From contig LLEY01000037.1 of assembly GCA_001414485.1 (NCBI GenBank), positions 372,001 to 436,000 of the forward strand: 64,000 bases of DNA, read 5' to 3'. Position numbers and translations under genes: made by a program. Position 1 is the first letter of the stretch, and the number at the start of each line of letters is the position of its first letter. Source of the DNA: Calycina herbarum (lineage: Eukaryota > Ascomycota > Leotiomycetes > Helotiales > Pezizellaceae). This document shows positions 1 to 11,897 of this stretch, in pieces. The notes beneath the pieces were generated by a model, which was not told the origin of the DNA, did no database searches, and was given only the letters and a program-made list of their open reading frames with translations.

Positions 1-733
1 CTGTGTTGTAGACCGGGTCTGTAGAGCGGTTGTATTGAGGCCCTGATGTTCCGAAGTGTGAATATATATCCTTGGATGGACCCGCAGCGATTGCAGATTG
101 CTCGTATTCTCGTTGTGCGAGAGCCTCGTATCCAGATGTCATGTAAGGTTCTGCAGATTGTCCATTGTTTGCCCATCGCCCATCCCCACCTTGAATCGGC
201 GTGAGAGGTGCATTGCTCGAGTCACTCATGGTATCACTATCCATGCTTTGGTCTCCGTTGGTTCTTGACGCCCGTTCTTCCAACATCTGACGCTCGTATC
301 GTAGCTTTGCCATAGCCTCCTCTTGCTGGAATGAAGTCGTGGGCCAGTTTCCGAGATCTTGTGTCAACGCATGTCCGCCGTAGTCTGGTGGGCAAATTCT
401 CCACAACTCGACGAGTCTCATTTGTTGTGCAGCATCGGCCGTCTTGAACAATTCGAGTTGCGAAGGGAAAAGGGTTGAGATATCGACGCCATGCCTAGCA
501 AGTATGATTTCGGTTGTAAGTTGATCGGTTTGAGGAGGCTCCGAAGCCGGTCTTGCTGGTTGTTGTTGCGGTACAACATGTGCTGAGTGGTGGTAGTGTC
601 GGGAAATAGAGTAAACATATGGTTCTTCTACCAGAGCAGGAACAGGGGTAGGTTCGGGTTGAGGGGCAACATAGTTGTTGTCTAGATGGAGGTTTCTGGC
701 AAAGAGGACTGCGAGTTCCTCTTGGGTTGACAT
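1..733 (-). CDS. Unrecognised Gln/Pro-rich protein, 5' part only (runs off left edge)
   Basis: An uninterrupted frame on the minus strand starts at the ATG ending at 733 and stays open for 244 codons to the window edge, so the 3' end is missing. The N-terminus reads M-S-T-Q-E-E-L. The protein is rich in Gln, Pro, Ser and Glu with Tyr-containing stretches; no catalytic motif, membrane segment or zinc finger is visible. One better-ordered stretch lies around residues 80-135 (Leu, Trp and Arg residues including a W-R-I-C-P-P-D-Y segment). A good 5'-UTR intron precedes the start. I do not recognise the family; the composition would suit a regulatory or scaffold protein, but that is only inference. 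It is divergent from the proteasome gene. Confidence 0.7.
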   Translation of the reverse strand, partial: MSTQEELAVLFARNLHLDNNYVAPQPEPTPVPALVEEPYVYSISRHYHHSAHVVPQQQPARPASEPPQTDQLTTEIILARHGVDISTLFPSQLELFKTADAAQQMRLVELWRICPPDYGGHALTQDLGNWPTTSFQQEEAMAKLRYERQMLEERASRTNGDQSMDSDTMSDSSNAPLTPIQGGDGRWANNGQSAEPYMTSGYEALAQREYEQSAIAAGPSKDIYSHFGTSGPQYNRSTDPVYNT

Positions 734-769
734 GGTGGGCGAGTCCAGAGCAGTTGGCAGGAAGCAGTT

Positions 770-814
770 CTATGCGGGTTAGTTTGTTGAACGCGATGGG
801 GGCAAGCAGCATAC
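770..814 (-). other. Probable 5'-UTR intron of the left-edge gene
   Basis: On the minus strand a GTATGC donor (from 814) is followed by a CTAAC branch-like motif and a CATAG acceptor ending at 770, 36 bases before the start codon. It is 45 nt long and lies outside the coding frame. Confidence 0.5.
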
Positions 815-966
815 CTTGCTGCGAAGTACTTGGAGATGCTCAAGTGTAGCTCTGCAAAGAGCCAGTTTGTCTGTCTGGTTCTGACGAGCTGCCAGGAAAA
901 GGGTGAGAATAGATTCTGTCTTGAGCTTGAGAGGAAGGAGAAGCTAGAGTGAGAGAGAGCAGCAAA

Positions 967-1006
967 TTGGCAGGTTGGCAGGTTGGCAGGTTGGCAGGCA
1001 GGCAGG
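967..1006. repeat. 8-bp tandem repeat (TTGGCAGG)n
   Basis: Four consecutive copies of TTGGCAGG are followed by two CAGG units. It lies in the upstream region of the left-edge gene and looks like a simple-sequence expansion. Confidence 0.85.
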
Positions 1007-2024
1007 ATACTCGAGTGAGCAGAGCAGACTGGGGACAAGAGGAACGGTGCTTGTTTGCTTTTATTTTCACTAAGCTATGAGTATGTATGTGTATGTGTGT
1101 ATGTACTTGAGGCTGCTTGAAGTTGCTCGAGGTAGAGCCGTCAAACGAAAGCGGAGATCCTGGATGATTCCGTTGGCGGCCGATGGAGTTTGGGACTTGC
1201 TGGGTACCTGCGGAAAACGAGGATCGAAGGAGAGCAAACAGCGTATTGACGAGAAGGATCTGGAAGCAAATTACTCGAAGGAAGAAGTCGAGTCGGTTCA
1301 GCGGGTGTTGGTGTTGTGGTGGAAAGGGGGAACAAAGGAAGGAAATTGTATTAAATATGGAGGAATGCGTAGTCGTAACTACCCCTCCCTGGTGATTGTT
1401 TTTGGTGCAGGGCAGGCACGATGACGGGTCCCATTCACCTGCATCAAGCGCCTCTGCCCAACCATTAAAGTAATGGAACACTGCGGATTTGCGAAACCAG
1501 TTGCTTACTAGCGTAGCACTTGTTGGGATTGGAGGAATTCGAAGCCAATCGTTGTACGACACGGGGGGACACCTGACCCTCTCCAGATCTTTTCGCTGCA
1601 ACCCGTGGGCTCACCGTCTTCTTAGAGGACCAAACCAAATACCACACACGGTACGCTGCAATTAGATGGCGTTGGAATTCGGAATGAAATACCCGCAAAT
1701 ACTTTTCTTTAGCAAGCCAACCATGTAAAGGTTATATATAAATTTATATTGAGTTCAAGAAGGAAGCCTGGAATTTCTATGGAGGTTGTATCGGATGGAG
1801 GTTTTTCCTGCCCGAGACAGGGAACGAATCAGGTGATCTGATATCTCATTATGTAAGCTGCAGCCTCATGGCAGCCTTAGAATCAAGTTCGACCAGACGC
1901 GGCTTCAGATGCCTGGATAGAGCTTCGTGAGCTTCAATAAACAGAGCTTCAGCAACCTCACAACCGCAATCACATCCAACGCAATACCTTTGACCCCGAA
2001 CCTCCAAAATACACCGATTCCACC

Positions 2025-3035
2025 ATGGTATGTTGCAAACTTTCTCTCAGAATCCTCCGAAACCCCTGTCAGAACTCAATAAACTAACCTCCACCAGACG
2101 TCAATAGGTACAGGTTACGATCTCTCCAACTCCGTCTTCTCCCCCGATGGCAGAAATTTCCAAGTCGAATATGCGGTCAAGGCAGTGGAGAACGGAGGAA
2201 CATCCATTGGAATCCGGTGTAAAGACGGTGTAGTGCTAGCGGTTGAGAAGGTCATTTCAAGCAAGCTATTAAAGGCTGGAGCGAACAAGCGTATTGCGAC
2301 TGTTGACAGACATATTGGTGCCGTACGTTTTAACCCCAAACCTGGCCATCATTTTGAATGGCAGATAGATTAACCTCATTTTAGGTATCATCTGGACTCG
2401 TACCCGATGGACGACACTTTGTATCTCACGCACGCGATGAAGCTGCCAACTGGCGTTCAGTCTACAAAACCCCCATCACAGTCAAGGATCTCGCAAGTCG
2501 AATGGGAGGCTATCTCCAAGCATATACCCTCTACTCTTCCGTACGACCATTCGGTATCACAGCAATTGTTGGAGGTTGGGATTCCGAGCTCGAGCTTCCA
2601 GTTGATGGTCAGGTCGGAAGCGGTCCAACTATTGGTGCAGGAGGCAAAGTTCAGGGCAAGACATATGGTGGACCAGGACTTTACATGATTGAGCCAAGTG
2701 GAATGTATTGGGGATACTATGGTGCAGCAACCGGCAAAGGACGACAAACCGCCAAAGCAGAATTAGAGAAGTTGGACTTGGCTGCTGGCAAATTAAGTCT
2801 CGAGGATGGTGTTAAGGAGGCTGCAAGAATCATCTATGTTGCGCACGCCGATAACAAGGACAAAGAATTCGAGTTGGAGATGACCTGGATTAGCAACTTG
2901 GATGGACCAACGAAGGGAAGACACGAAGAGGTTCCAAAGGATATTTTGGAGGAAGCCGAGCGGTTAGCGAAGAAGCATTTGGAAGGAGATGATGATGATG
3001 AAGAGACGAATGACAAGGATAAAATGGAGGAATAG
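2025..3035 (+). CDS. PRE10: 20S proteasome subunit alpha type-3 (alpha7, PRE10 type)
   Basis: Predicted alpha-ring subunit of the 20S proteasome, a structural gate subunit without its own catalytic threonine. Exons: 2025-2027 (only the ATG), 2098-2322, 2385-3035; product 292 aa. The N-terminus carries the alpha-subunit signature G-T-G-Y-D-L-S and S-P-D-G-R-x-F-Q-V-E-Y-A, then the V-E-K-V and Y-M-I-E-P-S-G segments of the fold. The tail is acidic (E-G-D-D-D-D-E-E), as is usual for the PRE10/PSMA3 branch. An ATG-only first exon depends on the GTATGT donor directly after the start; without it the conserved N-terminus cannot be assembled in frame. Family assignment is firm; the choice of the PRE10 branch rests on the acidic tail and overall similarity. 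Confidence 0.95.
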
Positions 3036-3986
3036 ATCTCCTAGGTGTCAGAGAACACCCTGTACCAACAATTGCTCAACATCCAGTTTGTGCAACTATT
3101 CTGGGTTCACGAAAGCGAATGAAGATAATCGATTTACTTGCTACTAATTCTTTTTTGCTAATTGTGGGCGATTATTTTCTTCTTATCTTGATGCACTGAC
3201 CCCCTTCCAGAAATGGATATTCGTCTAAAAAGGACACTTCGGCCTTCGGCCTTCTGTATACTGTCGTATGGAGTATTGCTCAAGACTCCATTTTCGCCTC
3301 CTCAAATTATATCAAAAGGCTCCCCTTGTTTCGCACACGCCACTGGAACTACTGGAAACTGGGGTTCAATAATTCCCCGCTAAAAGCAGTTCCTTTTAAT
3401 GAGGAGAACCTTGCCCCAAACGGTGCTGTTTCAAACATGGACTGACTCGCTTCTTGGCCAGAGAAAGATGAAGCACAACCAAGTCCCTTCAAGCTTCATA
3501 GCGGTATCTTGGCCGCCCTGTGCTTTCACCCGCGGGTAGTTTTCTTTACCGCAACTTAATTCCATGACCACCTCTATGAACCTCTTTTTACAATACAATC
3601 TCCAACGCAATTGCACCCAACTAGAAATTTTCCTCAACCTTTTGCGTTTAATTCTATCTTTTTATTATTCGTTATCTTCCCAACAATCCGGAAGGTTTCC
3701 TTGGCGCCCAGGACGAATTGTCTCTTGGGAGAACCGGGGTGACGCATCTTTCTCTTGGTTCTTACTTGGGTTTGGAACTTTGGCAGCTTCATCGGGGATC
3801 TACGGAATCCACCCCCAAGAAATGGCAAGCTATGACGGTTGGAGATAGTATGTTTCGCAATTCTCTCCACGCGCGGGTCTTTTTGAGCGAGGACTTTATA
3901 AAGAAGGAGGGTTCTCGTCGGATTTTCGGGTCTGGTTCTTTCTAAATCATACCATTTCACAACAACAAAACATCCTCACAGACAAG
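3036..3986. other. Intergenic region; TATA-like box before the RidA-like gene
   Basis: About 950 bp without a convincing coding region. The overlapping short frames at 3431-3960 lack family features. A TATAAAG motif at about 3897-3903 lies roughly 85 bp before the next start codon. Confidence 0.5.
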
Positions 3987-4618
3987 ATGTTATTCCCTCA
4001 GGTTTTCAATAAGTAAGATTCTCTTCATGCATACCAGTATTTTTATGCCGAGTTTTTAGACTATCAACTAACAACTCTTTCCACAGAAACAAAGCTACAG
4101 CAGCCACAGCAGAAGATGGCTCCTCAACAACCTCTGCCTCTCCCGCCCTGCCGAAAAAAGTAAAACCAGTCAAGAAGCGCCGAATAAAGATCTCCAACAT
4201 CAAAATGCACTCCCTAAACTTCACCAATGGTCCCGACGCCGGTCAAAAATTCAGCGATCTCTGCCACTACTCACAATCCGTCATCGTAGGCAACACCTGC
4301 AAAGTCGCCGGTCAAGGTGGCTGGGATCGCAAAGGCCATCTAGAAGCCGATAACATCATGCTACAAGTGGATTTGGCATTTGATAATATCGATATTGTCT
4401 TGAGGGCGGCGGGATTGAAGGGCTGGGAGGATGTATATCATGTTCGCAGTTATCATACGGATTTGAGTGTTTCTTTTGACTTGATGGTGAGGAAGTTGAA
4501 GGAGAGGATCCCGGGACATCGGCCGGTGTGGACGGCGATTGGGGTGAAGGAGTTGGCGTTTCCCGCTATGAAGATTGAGATTGAAGTTGAGGCTTTGGTG
4601 GGGCAGGATGGTTTGTGA
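3987..4618 (+). CDS. RidA/YjgF/YER057c-family protein with N-terminal extension, lacking the deaminase arginine
   Basis: Two exons, 3987-4012 and 4087-4618, give 185 aa. The first about 48 residues are Ala/Ser/Lys-rich, with a basic patch ending K-K-R-R-I-K; the rest is a single RidA-type domain with the family's G-x-x-x-E-A-D/N-I helix region and the closing K-I-E-I-E-V-E-A-L strand. RidA proteins remove reactive enamine/imine intermediates. In active members a conserved Arg sits in the P-A-R-(S/T) motif; here the aligned segment is R-P-V-W-T-A, so Trp stands in its place. Imine deaminase activity is therefore doubtful, and this looks like one of the Arg-less subgroups of unknown role. The first exon is short, but the 26-nt exon plus intron restores a clean frame, which supports the start. 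Confidence 0.8.
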
Positions 4619-7600
4619 GCGTGCGGCTCTGTTGGGGGAGTGGAGTGGAGTTGCGATGTCCCCACTCGTGTTTTATATGCCCAAATGTGGCTCTTTTTGT
4701 GTTGGAGTTTCTTATGATGGGGTCTTGGGTGTTGGAATGATTGGGTTGGAACTTGGGATGAAGTTTATTCTATGCTATGCGTGCCAGGGCGCTGGTGCGA
4801 GATCATGTCTTCATCTTAGGTTTCGTTGATCGGGATTTTTGGTTTGGCAGGATGATATATGATACCTGTTAATGTAAAAGATATGAATAACTGCTCATGA
4901 AGAGAGGAATTCCAGACGGGTCTCACGGTGAGATTTTTGGCATCATTGGTTTTCGACACTCATCACATTCGTTACTTGAGACTCAATATCAGAGTACCTG
5001 TCTCACAGAAATGAGATGAGAAATTTGAGAATACTTATTTCTATACTATAAGGATAAATACTCGCGTCTCACAAACAACGAAGTGTGACATGAAGCAATG
5101 TATCGTACTTGGTGTCGCGATCCCAAACTCTCAACCCAACCAGCGAATCCAGGAATCGAAAGGAAAACTTGAGAAACCAACAATAACCTGATGAAACTAC
5201 TTTTTAATAGGTCGTCCTATTAAAATGAAAAAGTGTCCACCCGCCTAACCCAACTCCCTCACAGCCACAAAGAAGACTTCACTTATGACGGTATCGTCGG
5301 TATACTTTACTCCCCAATTATGGAATTGATCAATTCTGTCCAGGCATGCACCAACATGATAATGAATCTATAATTAATTCCGAACTCTGCTTGAGTAAAC
5401 CCAACCGTTCTTCAGTGAAGTAGCTAGTACCCTATACTTCTTAAAAAATCACAACTTTTTTTCCAGTCAACTCAATTACTCTAAGTACCTTCGGAGAGTA
5501 TAATTTAATAAATCGAGGAATAAAATTGACTGCTTGTGAAGAGATAGTCAACACAACATATATCCAACCTCGAAAACTATTTTCCAGCTCACCTGATCTA
5601 GTCTCAACGATAAAAATGCAACCTTATAAAATATTTCAATCAAGCTTGGAAACAGAGCCCACATCCCACCTTTCAAAAAACTAGTACACAGCTTTCGTGT
5701 CTCTGTTGGATTTATACAAGTGGGAATTGAAAGATAGTAAACCCATGCCAGCTTGCAGACTACCATCCGGCAGCGATTTCACGGTAGCCTGTAAATTATA
5801 AACAGTAAACAGTAAATAACAACTCTAAACAAAACCCTTTTTTCATACGAATAATTCTTCTCAGAGATGACTGTATTGTTAAGCGGTGAAGAAAAGGTAT
5901 GATTATATTTCGACGATAATGATACAAACGATAGCAGAAGAAGGTGCAAATGTTTAGTGTTCAGAAAACCTTTAGTTTGATATAGAAAGGATGTAGGAAA
6001 GAGACAAAGATTTTGGGTATGAAGATATGAAGAAAGAATTGAAGAGGTGAGATCATGGGAATATCTAGATGTACGGGGTAACGTAAGGTATGGTGTTTGG
6101 AGTTGATTAGACTGTCATACTCACTTTCTTTACTCTGTCTCTCTAATATATGTAGCGACTTCGAAGAAAGTGAACTCAACCTATAAAGTAAAGCGGGGAA
6201 GGTGAATCCAGAATTTACCACTCGCTTAAATGTGAAGTTTTGAGGCCAGCTATATGAAGCAGGCCAAATTTTGAAGACTTCCTTAAGTTTCAAGAAATAT
6301 GAATTCTTATAGTCGCAATAGCTAATACCTCTCTTCTAGAAAATAAGGGTTGCAAAGAATAATAATTCGTTGAAGTCATAAGCCACCAATTTCAATGTTA
6401 TTAACCCAAGTACTTAAAATAGCCATACCAGCTAGACCTAGAGTTCTCATGCCTTACTAAGAACTCCAACAACAAGACGTGTTCTTGCTATTACCATTTC
6501 TTGCCAGTGAAACTCAGACGATGGTTTGGGAGGTTCTTATAAAACACTACGATTCTCCTACAATGATATTTGAGTCTAACCTACCGGCGCTTTGAACTTT
6601 CATTTTTATAACTTAACTTTCGAATATATGTATATTTTCGACAATAGTAGTAAAACGACGATGGGACTTTATCTGAACGTGGAATCTTCAGAGAAACTTC
6701 ACCTCAATATAGTAATGCTAGTCTCATTTTCTCTCTTGAATATAGCAAAATTCAATTTTAAAAGATTTCACGGAGTCAGACAGACATAGTTTTGACAAAG
6801 TAGGACGGCTCTCTCTCGCATTATCTCGCATTTCTTCGTGTACCTAAGTTTGGTAACTCAGATCAGATGTTATTTATCATCTTCTTAAAGGTGCTTCTGT
6901 TGATTCACCAACTTACTTTATTTAGCTCTCTTAACTTTAAAAGACTTCAACTTCAATCAACTTAAAACAAATAAAAAACAAAGATTCGATAGAAATAAAA
7001 TCGAAAGTATATCAATACCCGACAACAACTTCTTTCTTAACAATTATATATTCAGATCAAGGTTAAAATCAAGCCTGGGAACTACTCACCTCAAAAGAGT
7101 TCTTACATATAGCCGTAGAAATCTCACGTTCTTAGCTGCTGTTCCGCGACAGCTTGTACTCACGGACCAGAGCCCCATGGTTTCCCAAAAGACTTGTTCC
7201 TAAACTTTGAGTAAGAGTAAACAGATGGGGGACAGCTGGGGGATCAGTTTTCTTTTATCAACTTTAGTTTGCTTTCTTAGTTGGTGAGTGAATACTAGCT
7301 GTAAAATATGCACGAGGGTTTACCACAGCAAGATACAGTTCTTAGAGATATGATTCAGCTGACAGTGTGGCGCAAATTATAAGGATGAAGGAAGTAAATA
7401 AATATCTACTTCTACCTACTACAAACCAGACATAGCAATAACATCGCACCACATCGCGAAGTCGCGAACATATCTTTCGACAACACGAAATTCTTCGAGC
7501 TATATACATAATCAGAATGATGAAGTTTTCTATAATGATATAGTTATCAGAACTTTCACTTCGGCTTCTACTCTCTCGAAAGCATAATATTACGTCGACG

Positions 7601-9556
7601 GTAAAAACAAAATCAACAGCGAATAAGTTATGAATGTAAAATATTTAAATAAACCTCATCTTGAGAAGTAGCCAGTCTAATTCCTGGATATCACAAAATT
7701 CAACAGAGAGACTTAGAACATCGTAGTCTTATCGAGCAAGACAACCTTAGACACTGATCTATCTCCTATTGTCTTATATCAAGCTAATATAGATCGGAGT
7801 CGTAGTATCCAAGATTAGAGAGAGTTGCTCTCTAAAATAGAACGATCAACTCTCATATGAGAAACATAATTCACTATATACCTTAAATTACTCTCCCTCT
7901 TATTCCAAAACAGAAACACGACTAAGAGCTTTAAAATAAGTTTTATTCATATCTTTCCGTAGATACTATAGAGTGTAGATATAGATACTAGAGTAAATAT
8001 GTTTTACTATAATTTGTGGTATAGCATCATTCACTCACAAGCCCTCTAGGAAAACCAAGTCAATGTTTAGTGAGGTAAAGTGAATCTGGGACTTACCTCT
8101 CATTTCGAAATTGAAGATTAAAACTACGCATAAGTAAAATACGAGAAATCATGCGACCAACCACTCTATTATCTAAGACATAAGACACTTAAGTTCAAAG
8201 ATAACCATCTTTCCAATGAAGTGCTCCTTTTTCTACACTGTTTAAAATTGAAACCCTTCCTTACTTATCTTCTTCAACTCTACCTTCGTCTCTCTAACTA
8301 TATAAGAAATCTCCTTTTACAAAAGAGTACTCAAATCCCATCAGGTTCCTAGTTCTTTTGACAATTTCTTATGAACAACAGAATATATAAGTTTCCAGTT
8401 TTGAAACGTAGTTGACCACGAGTTACATGACCTGGTAACTTCTTTTAATTTTTTTCATTGTCTAGGTGTTTTCTGGACAATAATAAATATATGTTTAGTC
8501 ATTAGATCAAACGCTTGTTGTAAAATCTCGCGATTTATTCAATTGCCTAAAAATGTTTGAACAAAAACAATAAAGAGCTAAACGTAGAAGCAAATAATCG
8601 CTTTACAACCACATTTATTATATCTCTCAAAGAACTCCAGCGAATATAGAAAAACGACGAACTAATAAAAGAAGTTTATGAAGTTGCCAGGTTTAAATAA
8701 CTAGTACTCGAGAGCAAATACACGAATAATTTTAGTTAGTATGAAAGTAGAGAAAAGAGTCTTAACGTAATATATTTATGCTGGAGAGGAAATGTTTAGA
8801 AGATCCCTTTTAAATGTTTCACGACGAACTATAGAGAAGACATTTTAAATATTTTCGAAATGCAAGGGTTTACCAAGTAACAGCTTACTCCCATAGTAAT
8901 AGCTTACTTACACAGCGATGGCTTACTTGCAAGTGATGGCTTACTCGCAAGTGATAACTTATCTACAAAGTCACGAAAGATCTCGACATCGGCCCTAGTA
9001 TACATGAGAAAAACTGTTACTCTAAAGGTTTGGAATAATACAATAAAGTAACAAAAAGACTCCAAACAACGAAAATTTACTATTTCTAATGATTACATGT
9101 TACTTTATCAGCTTGACTTAATTATCCTAGCCCTTCGAGAAGAATGTAGTTTAATAGGTGTTACGATGTCAAGGGCCTGTTCAAATTGCTGAAAAAGAGT
9201 TACACAAAGATGGCACTCTTACTCTCCACATATCTACTACACTAAATGACGTAAGAGAAAGCCTAAAACAACCAAATCGAAAATCAAAACCTAGATATTC
9301 TCATTTTTTTAAACCTTATCGCACGTAATGATACTAATGAAAAATAAGTGAACGGCTAAAAGTCGAGACATCAATAAACACTCCATGTGAATCACTTGAT
9401 TATTTCCCTCTAGTGAGATATCGAGTCGCATAATCGGAATCTATTGAGCACTAGCATGATATGAGGAAGTAGGGGAGGCGAGATGTTTCTACTCGGTTAT
9501 TGCTGATGTGTTTTCTCACGACTCGAGATGAAATTCTAGATTCCGAAACACCTCGC
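4619..9556. other. AT-rich, gene-poor block (probable RIP-degraded repeat DNA)
   Basis: Nearly 5 kb of strongly AT-rich sequence, dense in stop codons in all frames; no open frame exceeds about 110 codons and none shows a domain. This is the look of DNA processed by repeat-induced point mutation. Apart from a short tandem array at 8877-8965 nothing specific is recognisable. Confidence 0.7.
8877..8965. repeat. Degenerate ~18-bp tandem array (GTGATGGCTTACTCGCA-like)
   Basis: Four to five imperfect copies of a unit close to AGTGATGGCTTACTCGCA follow each other. The copy at 8933-8952 recurs exactly, in inverted orientation, at 14321-14340. Confidence 0.7.
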
Positions 9557-10462
9557 TCACGAAATATCGCTCAACCAAGGCAAGCCAAGCTTCTTCATCT
9601 CAACCGCCAACTGAAAGAGGTAGTCCAAACTATTTGAAAGTCAGCGTTAAAGTCCCTTGGAACACAAAAAAGGAAAAGGAAACAACCTCTCAGCTTGCGT
9701 CTTCGCCTTGTGCACGGTCTCGCCCCAAACATAAACTCCATGCCGTCGAACAAGCACCGCATAAGTATCCGGGTACTTATCCATCGCAGCCTCCAAGCTC
9801 TCTGTGAGGTCTTCCTCGTGTGGGGTATTTTCAATAACAGGAATGCGTAGCGTATCGTGGTATCCGAGGGCACCCTGTTTCTGAAACCCCTTTCCGAAGC
9901 CCTTGATTTGCTCAATGTTGTTGATCTCAAACAATGTTTTGTTTGTGGGTTGAGCCTCGAGAAGGAGGGTGAGGAGGACGGCCCATTGGGAGTGGGTGTG
10001 TATACAACATCCTGCACCACGTTTTGTGAAGGCGGCGATGAAGAGGGGGGTGCATTGGGAGGGTTTGAGGGATGGTGGGGAGCGGAGATATACTCGTTTC
10101 TTTGGGTCGGTTTGTTGGGAGAGAGCAAGGACGTAGATATCTTCTGTTAATTGATTGTAAATTAGAAGATATCCAATTTTCTCAGAATATAAAAATACCG
10201 GATTTCATGAGTTCCTTTTGAACACCGGATGGTGCAAGGTAAACCAAGTCACTGGAATATGTCAATGATTGTTACCTGAGACTGACAGCAAAACCTACTC
10301 ATTTCGAATGCTAGTCCCTCCACCTGTACCAGTGACCCATCCCAAAGTCCAAAACTTTCTGCAAAGCTCTGGGATTAGGTTGGCGGGGTGCTGGCTGTCA
10401 GATGACCTGATGAGATGGTCATTGTTCTCGGTGGGCTCTTGAGAGCTCTTTGCTTCAGCCAT
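9557..10462 (-). CDS. MDE1: Methylthioribulose-1-phosphate dehydratase (methionine salvage)
   Basis: Class II aldolase-fold zinc enzyme that dehydrates 5-methylthioribulose-1-phosphate to the diketo intermediate of the methionine salvage pathway; expected in the cytosol. Exons on the minus strand: 10462-10299, 10251-10199, 10143-9687, 9629-9557; product 248 aa, usual for the fungal enzyme. Diagnostic stretches are [29 protein letters not shown], the zinc-binding H-T-H-S-Q, P-V-I-E-N-T-P and [11 protein letters not shown] (third zinc histidine). The terminal exon supplies the conserved L-D-Y-L-F-Q-L-A-V helix and closes the frame. The donor of the last intron is GTTGTT rather than the usual GTRNGT, yet the join restores both frame and homology. 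Confidence 0.93.
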
Positions 10463-11897
10463 CTTGAGCTGACCTGGATACAACCAGTGGTTGGAAGCGG
10501 CGTATCAAATAGCTTGAAAATTGTTGAATTTGAGGCTTGGAGGGGTAGCTCAGGTCTCTTGAAGCTGAAGCATCGGGTATATTTTTCGCCGAAGGTGGGG
10601 CATTAAGGAACTGTGAATGTGAGAATCGCACAGAATCGATGGCATCATTCAGACCAAACATTGAAGTGAATAATATCTCAATCAACTCAATGACTATACA
10701 GAGAAATAAACTCGTGTTGGTAAGAGTATATTTTGACCCCTGAATAGCTTCAATTCCTCATATTGAAGCCAGCTAAGCATCAGGGTGCGATTCATGCAAC
10801 CTCAAAGCTGTGAAGGAAAGATGCTGAGTGGCGTTCATGTACCTGTAATTAGTCTCACATATTGCCAAAATGGGCATCCGAGGTGTAGCAAGTACCGGTC
10901 TCTTTCTTAGCTTCCGTCGAAGCGGAATTATTCTGGAAGTACTCGAGTAGCCTCGAAAGTTGTAGCCAGCGTGGCATGAGTTTAGAAGCCGGCAGACAGC
11001 CTGTTGGAACAAAGCTGTGGAGGGAAAAGCAGCACTGTTTCCCCTCGTGCCTTCCAGATTGAGCTGACCTTGACATCGCATTGGCCAATCTGTGCCTGAC
11101 AAACCAACCAACCTTTCAAACCTGAGTTGAAAGAATTAAAGGGGGTTTGAGGACAGTAGCTTCTCAATTGGCTCAATTGGAGTTGAATGGTTTGATGAAA
11201 AGTTGTTTGCTATTTTTGTCTCGAGGTTTCTGGAATATTTTTCCTGTGGAGTTAGTAGATCAGCCAGGGCCAGTCTCGGGTACACCAGGCTGTGTATGTA
11301 GGGGTACACGTAGGTCTTCTCTCCCAGCCTGGAATAGTTTAAGCAAGACTTTGAATAAATGTGCCAAGTAGCTGGAACACTTCTTGTTCTTAATTATAAA
11401 ATGTTCTTATTTCTTCTAGTAATGCAAGCGGAATTAGAATGTTGGGGAGTGTAGTTTCAACGCTGATAATACCGCTTTCTAGCTAATTCTTCGAGGCAAG
11501 CAAGGCCTTCAAGAAATATTTGAAAATGAAAATATATTCTTTGTAGAAATTAGGGTTCCAATATCGCTATTTCCCGTTGACAAATTCACTAACACCAGCA
11601 GAGAATTGGTAAAGCAGCAAGCGGATTTGATCGGCACAACAAGGATGACACAGACCACCTTTCACCTGCTGCACACCTTGTGCGGAGACAGTTGACCTCT
11701 GTCCAAAATTTGAGGACAGCTGTTAACAAGTTTGGCTCCACACGTACTTAACCAAGTGCTCAACCATCTCGCCGATTATTCGATCTGCTCTCTCTTTCTT
11801 GACATCTCCCACTCTGGCTCTGGAAGCATCGTCCTTTTATCTCCGAGTCTGCTTGCTTCTTACTACTCTATCCCGCCCTACCAACCGATCCGCCATC
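10463..11897. other. Intergenic region between MDE1 and calnexin genes
   Basis: About 1.4 kb. Short overlapping frames at 10773-11371 have no recognisable domain, start context or intron pattern. It is taken as the shared divergent upstream region. Confidence 0.5.

Larger units (their letters stand above)
734..2024. other. Divergent intergenic region (left-edge gene / proteasome gene)
   Basis: About 1.3 kb between two divergent genes. It holds the 5'-UTR intron and the 8-bp repeat; the open frames in it are short and show no family features. It is taken to be the shared upstream region. Confidence 0.6.

Noticed and set aside
10463..10483. Earlier start for the methylthioribulose-phosphate dehydratase
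   Set aside because: The extended frame begins with TTG, not ATG; the first ATG is at 10462.
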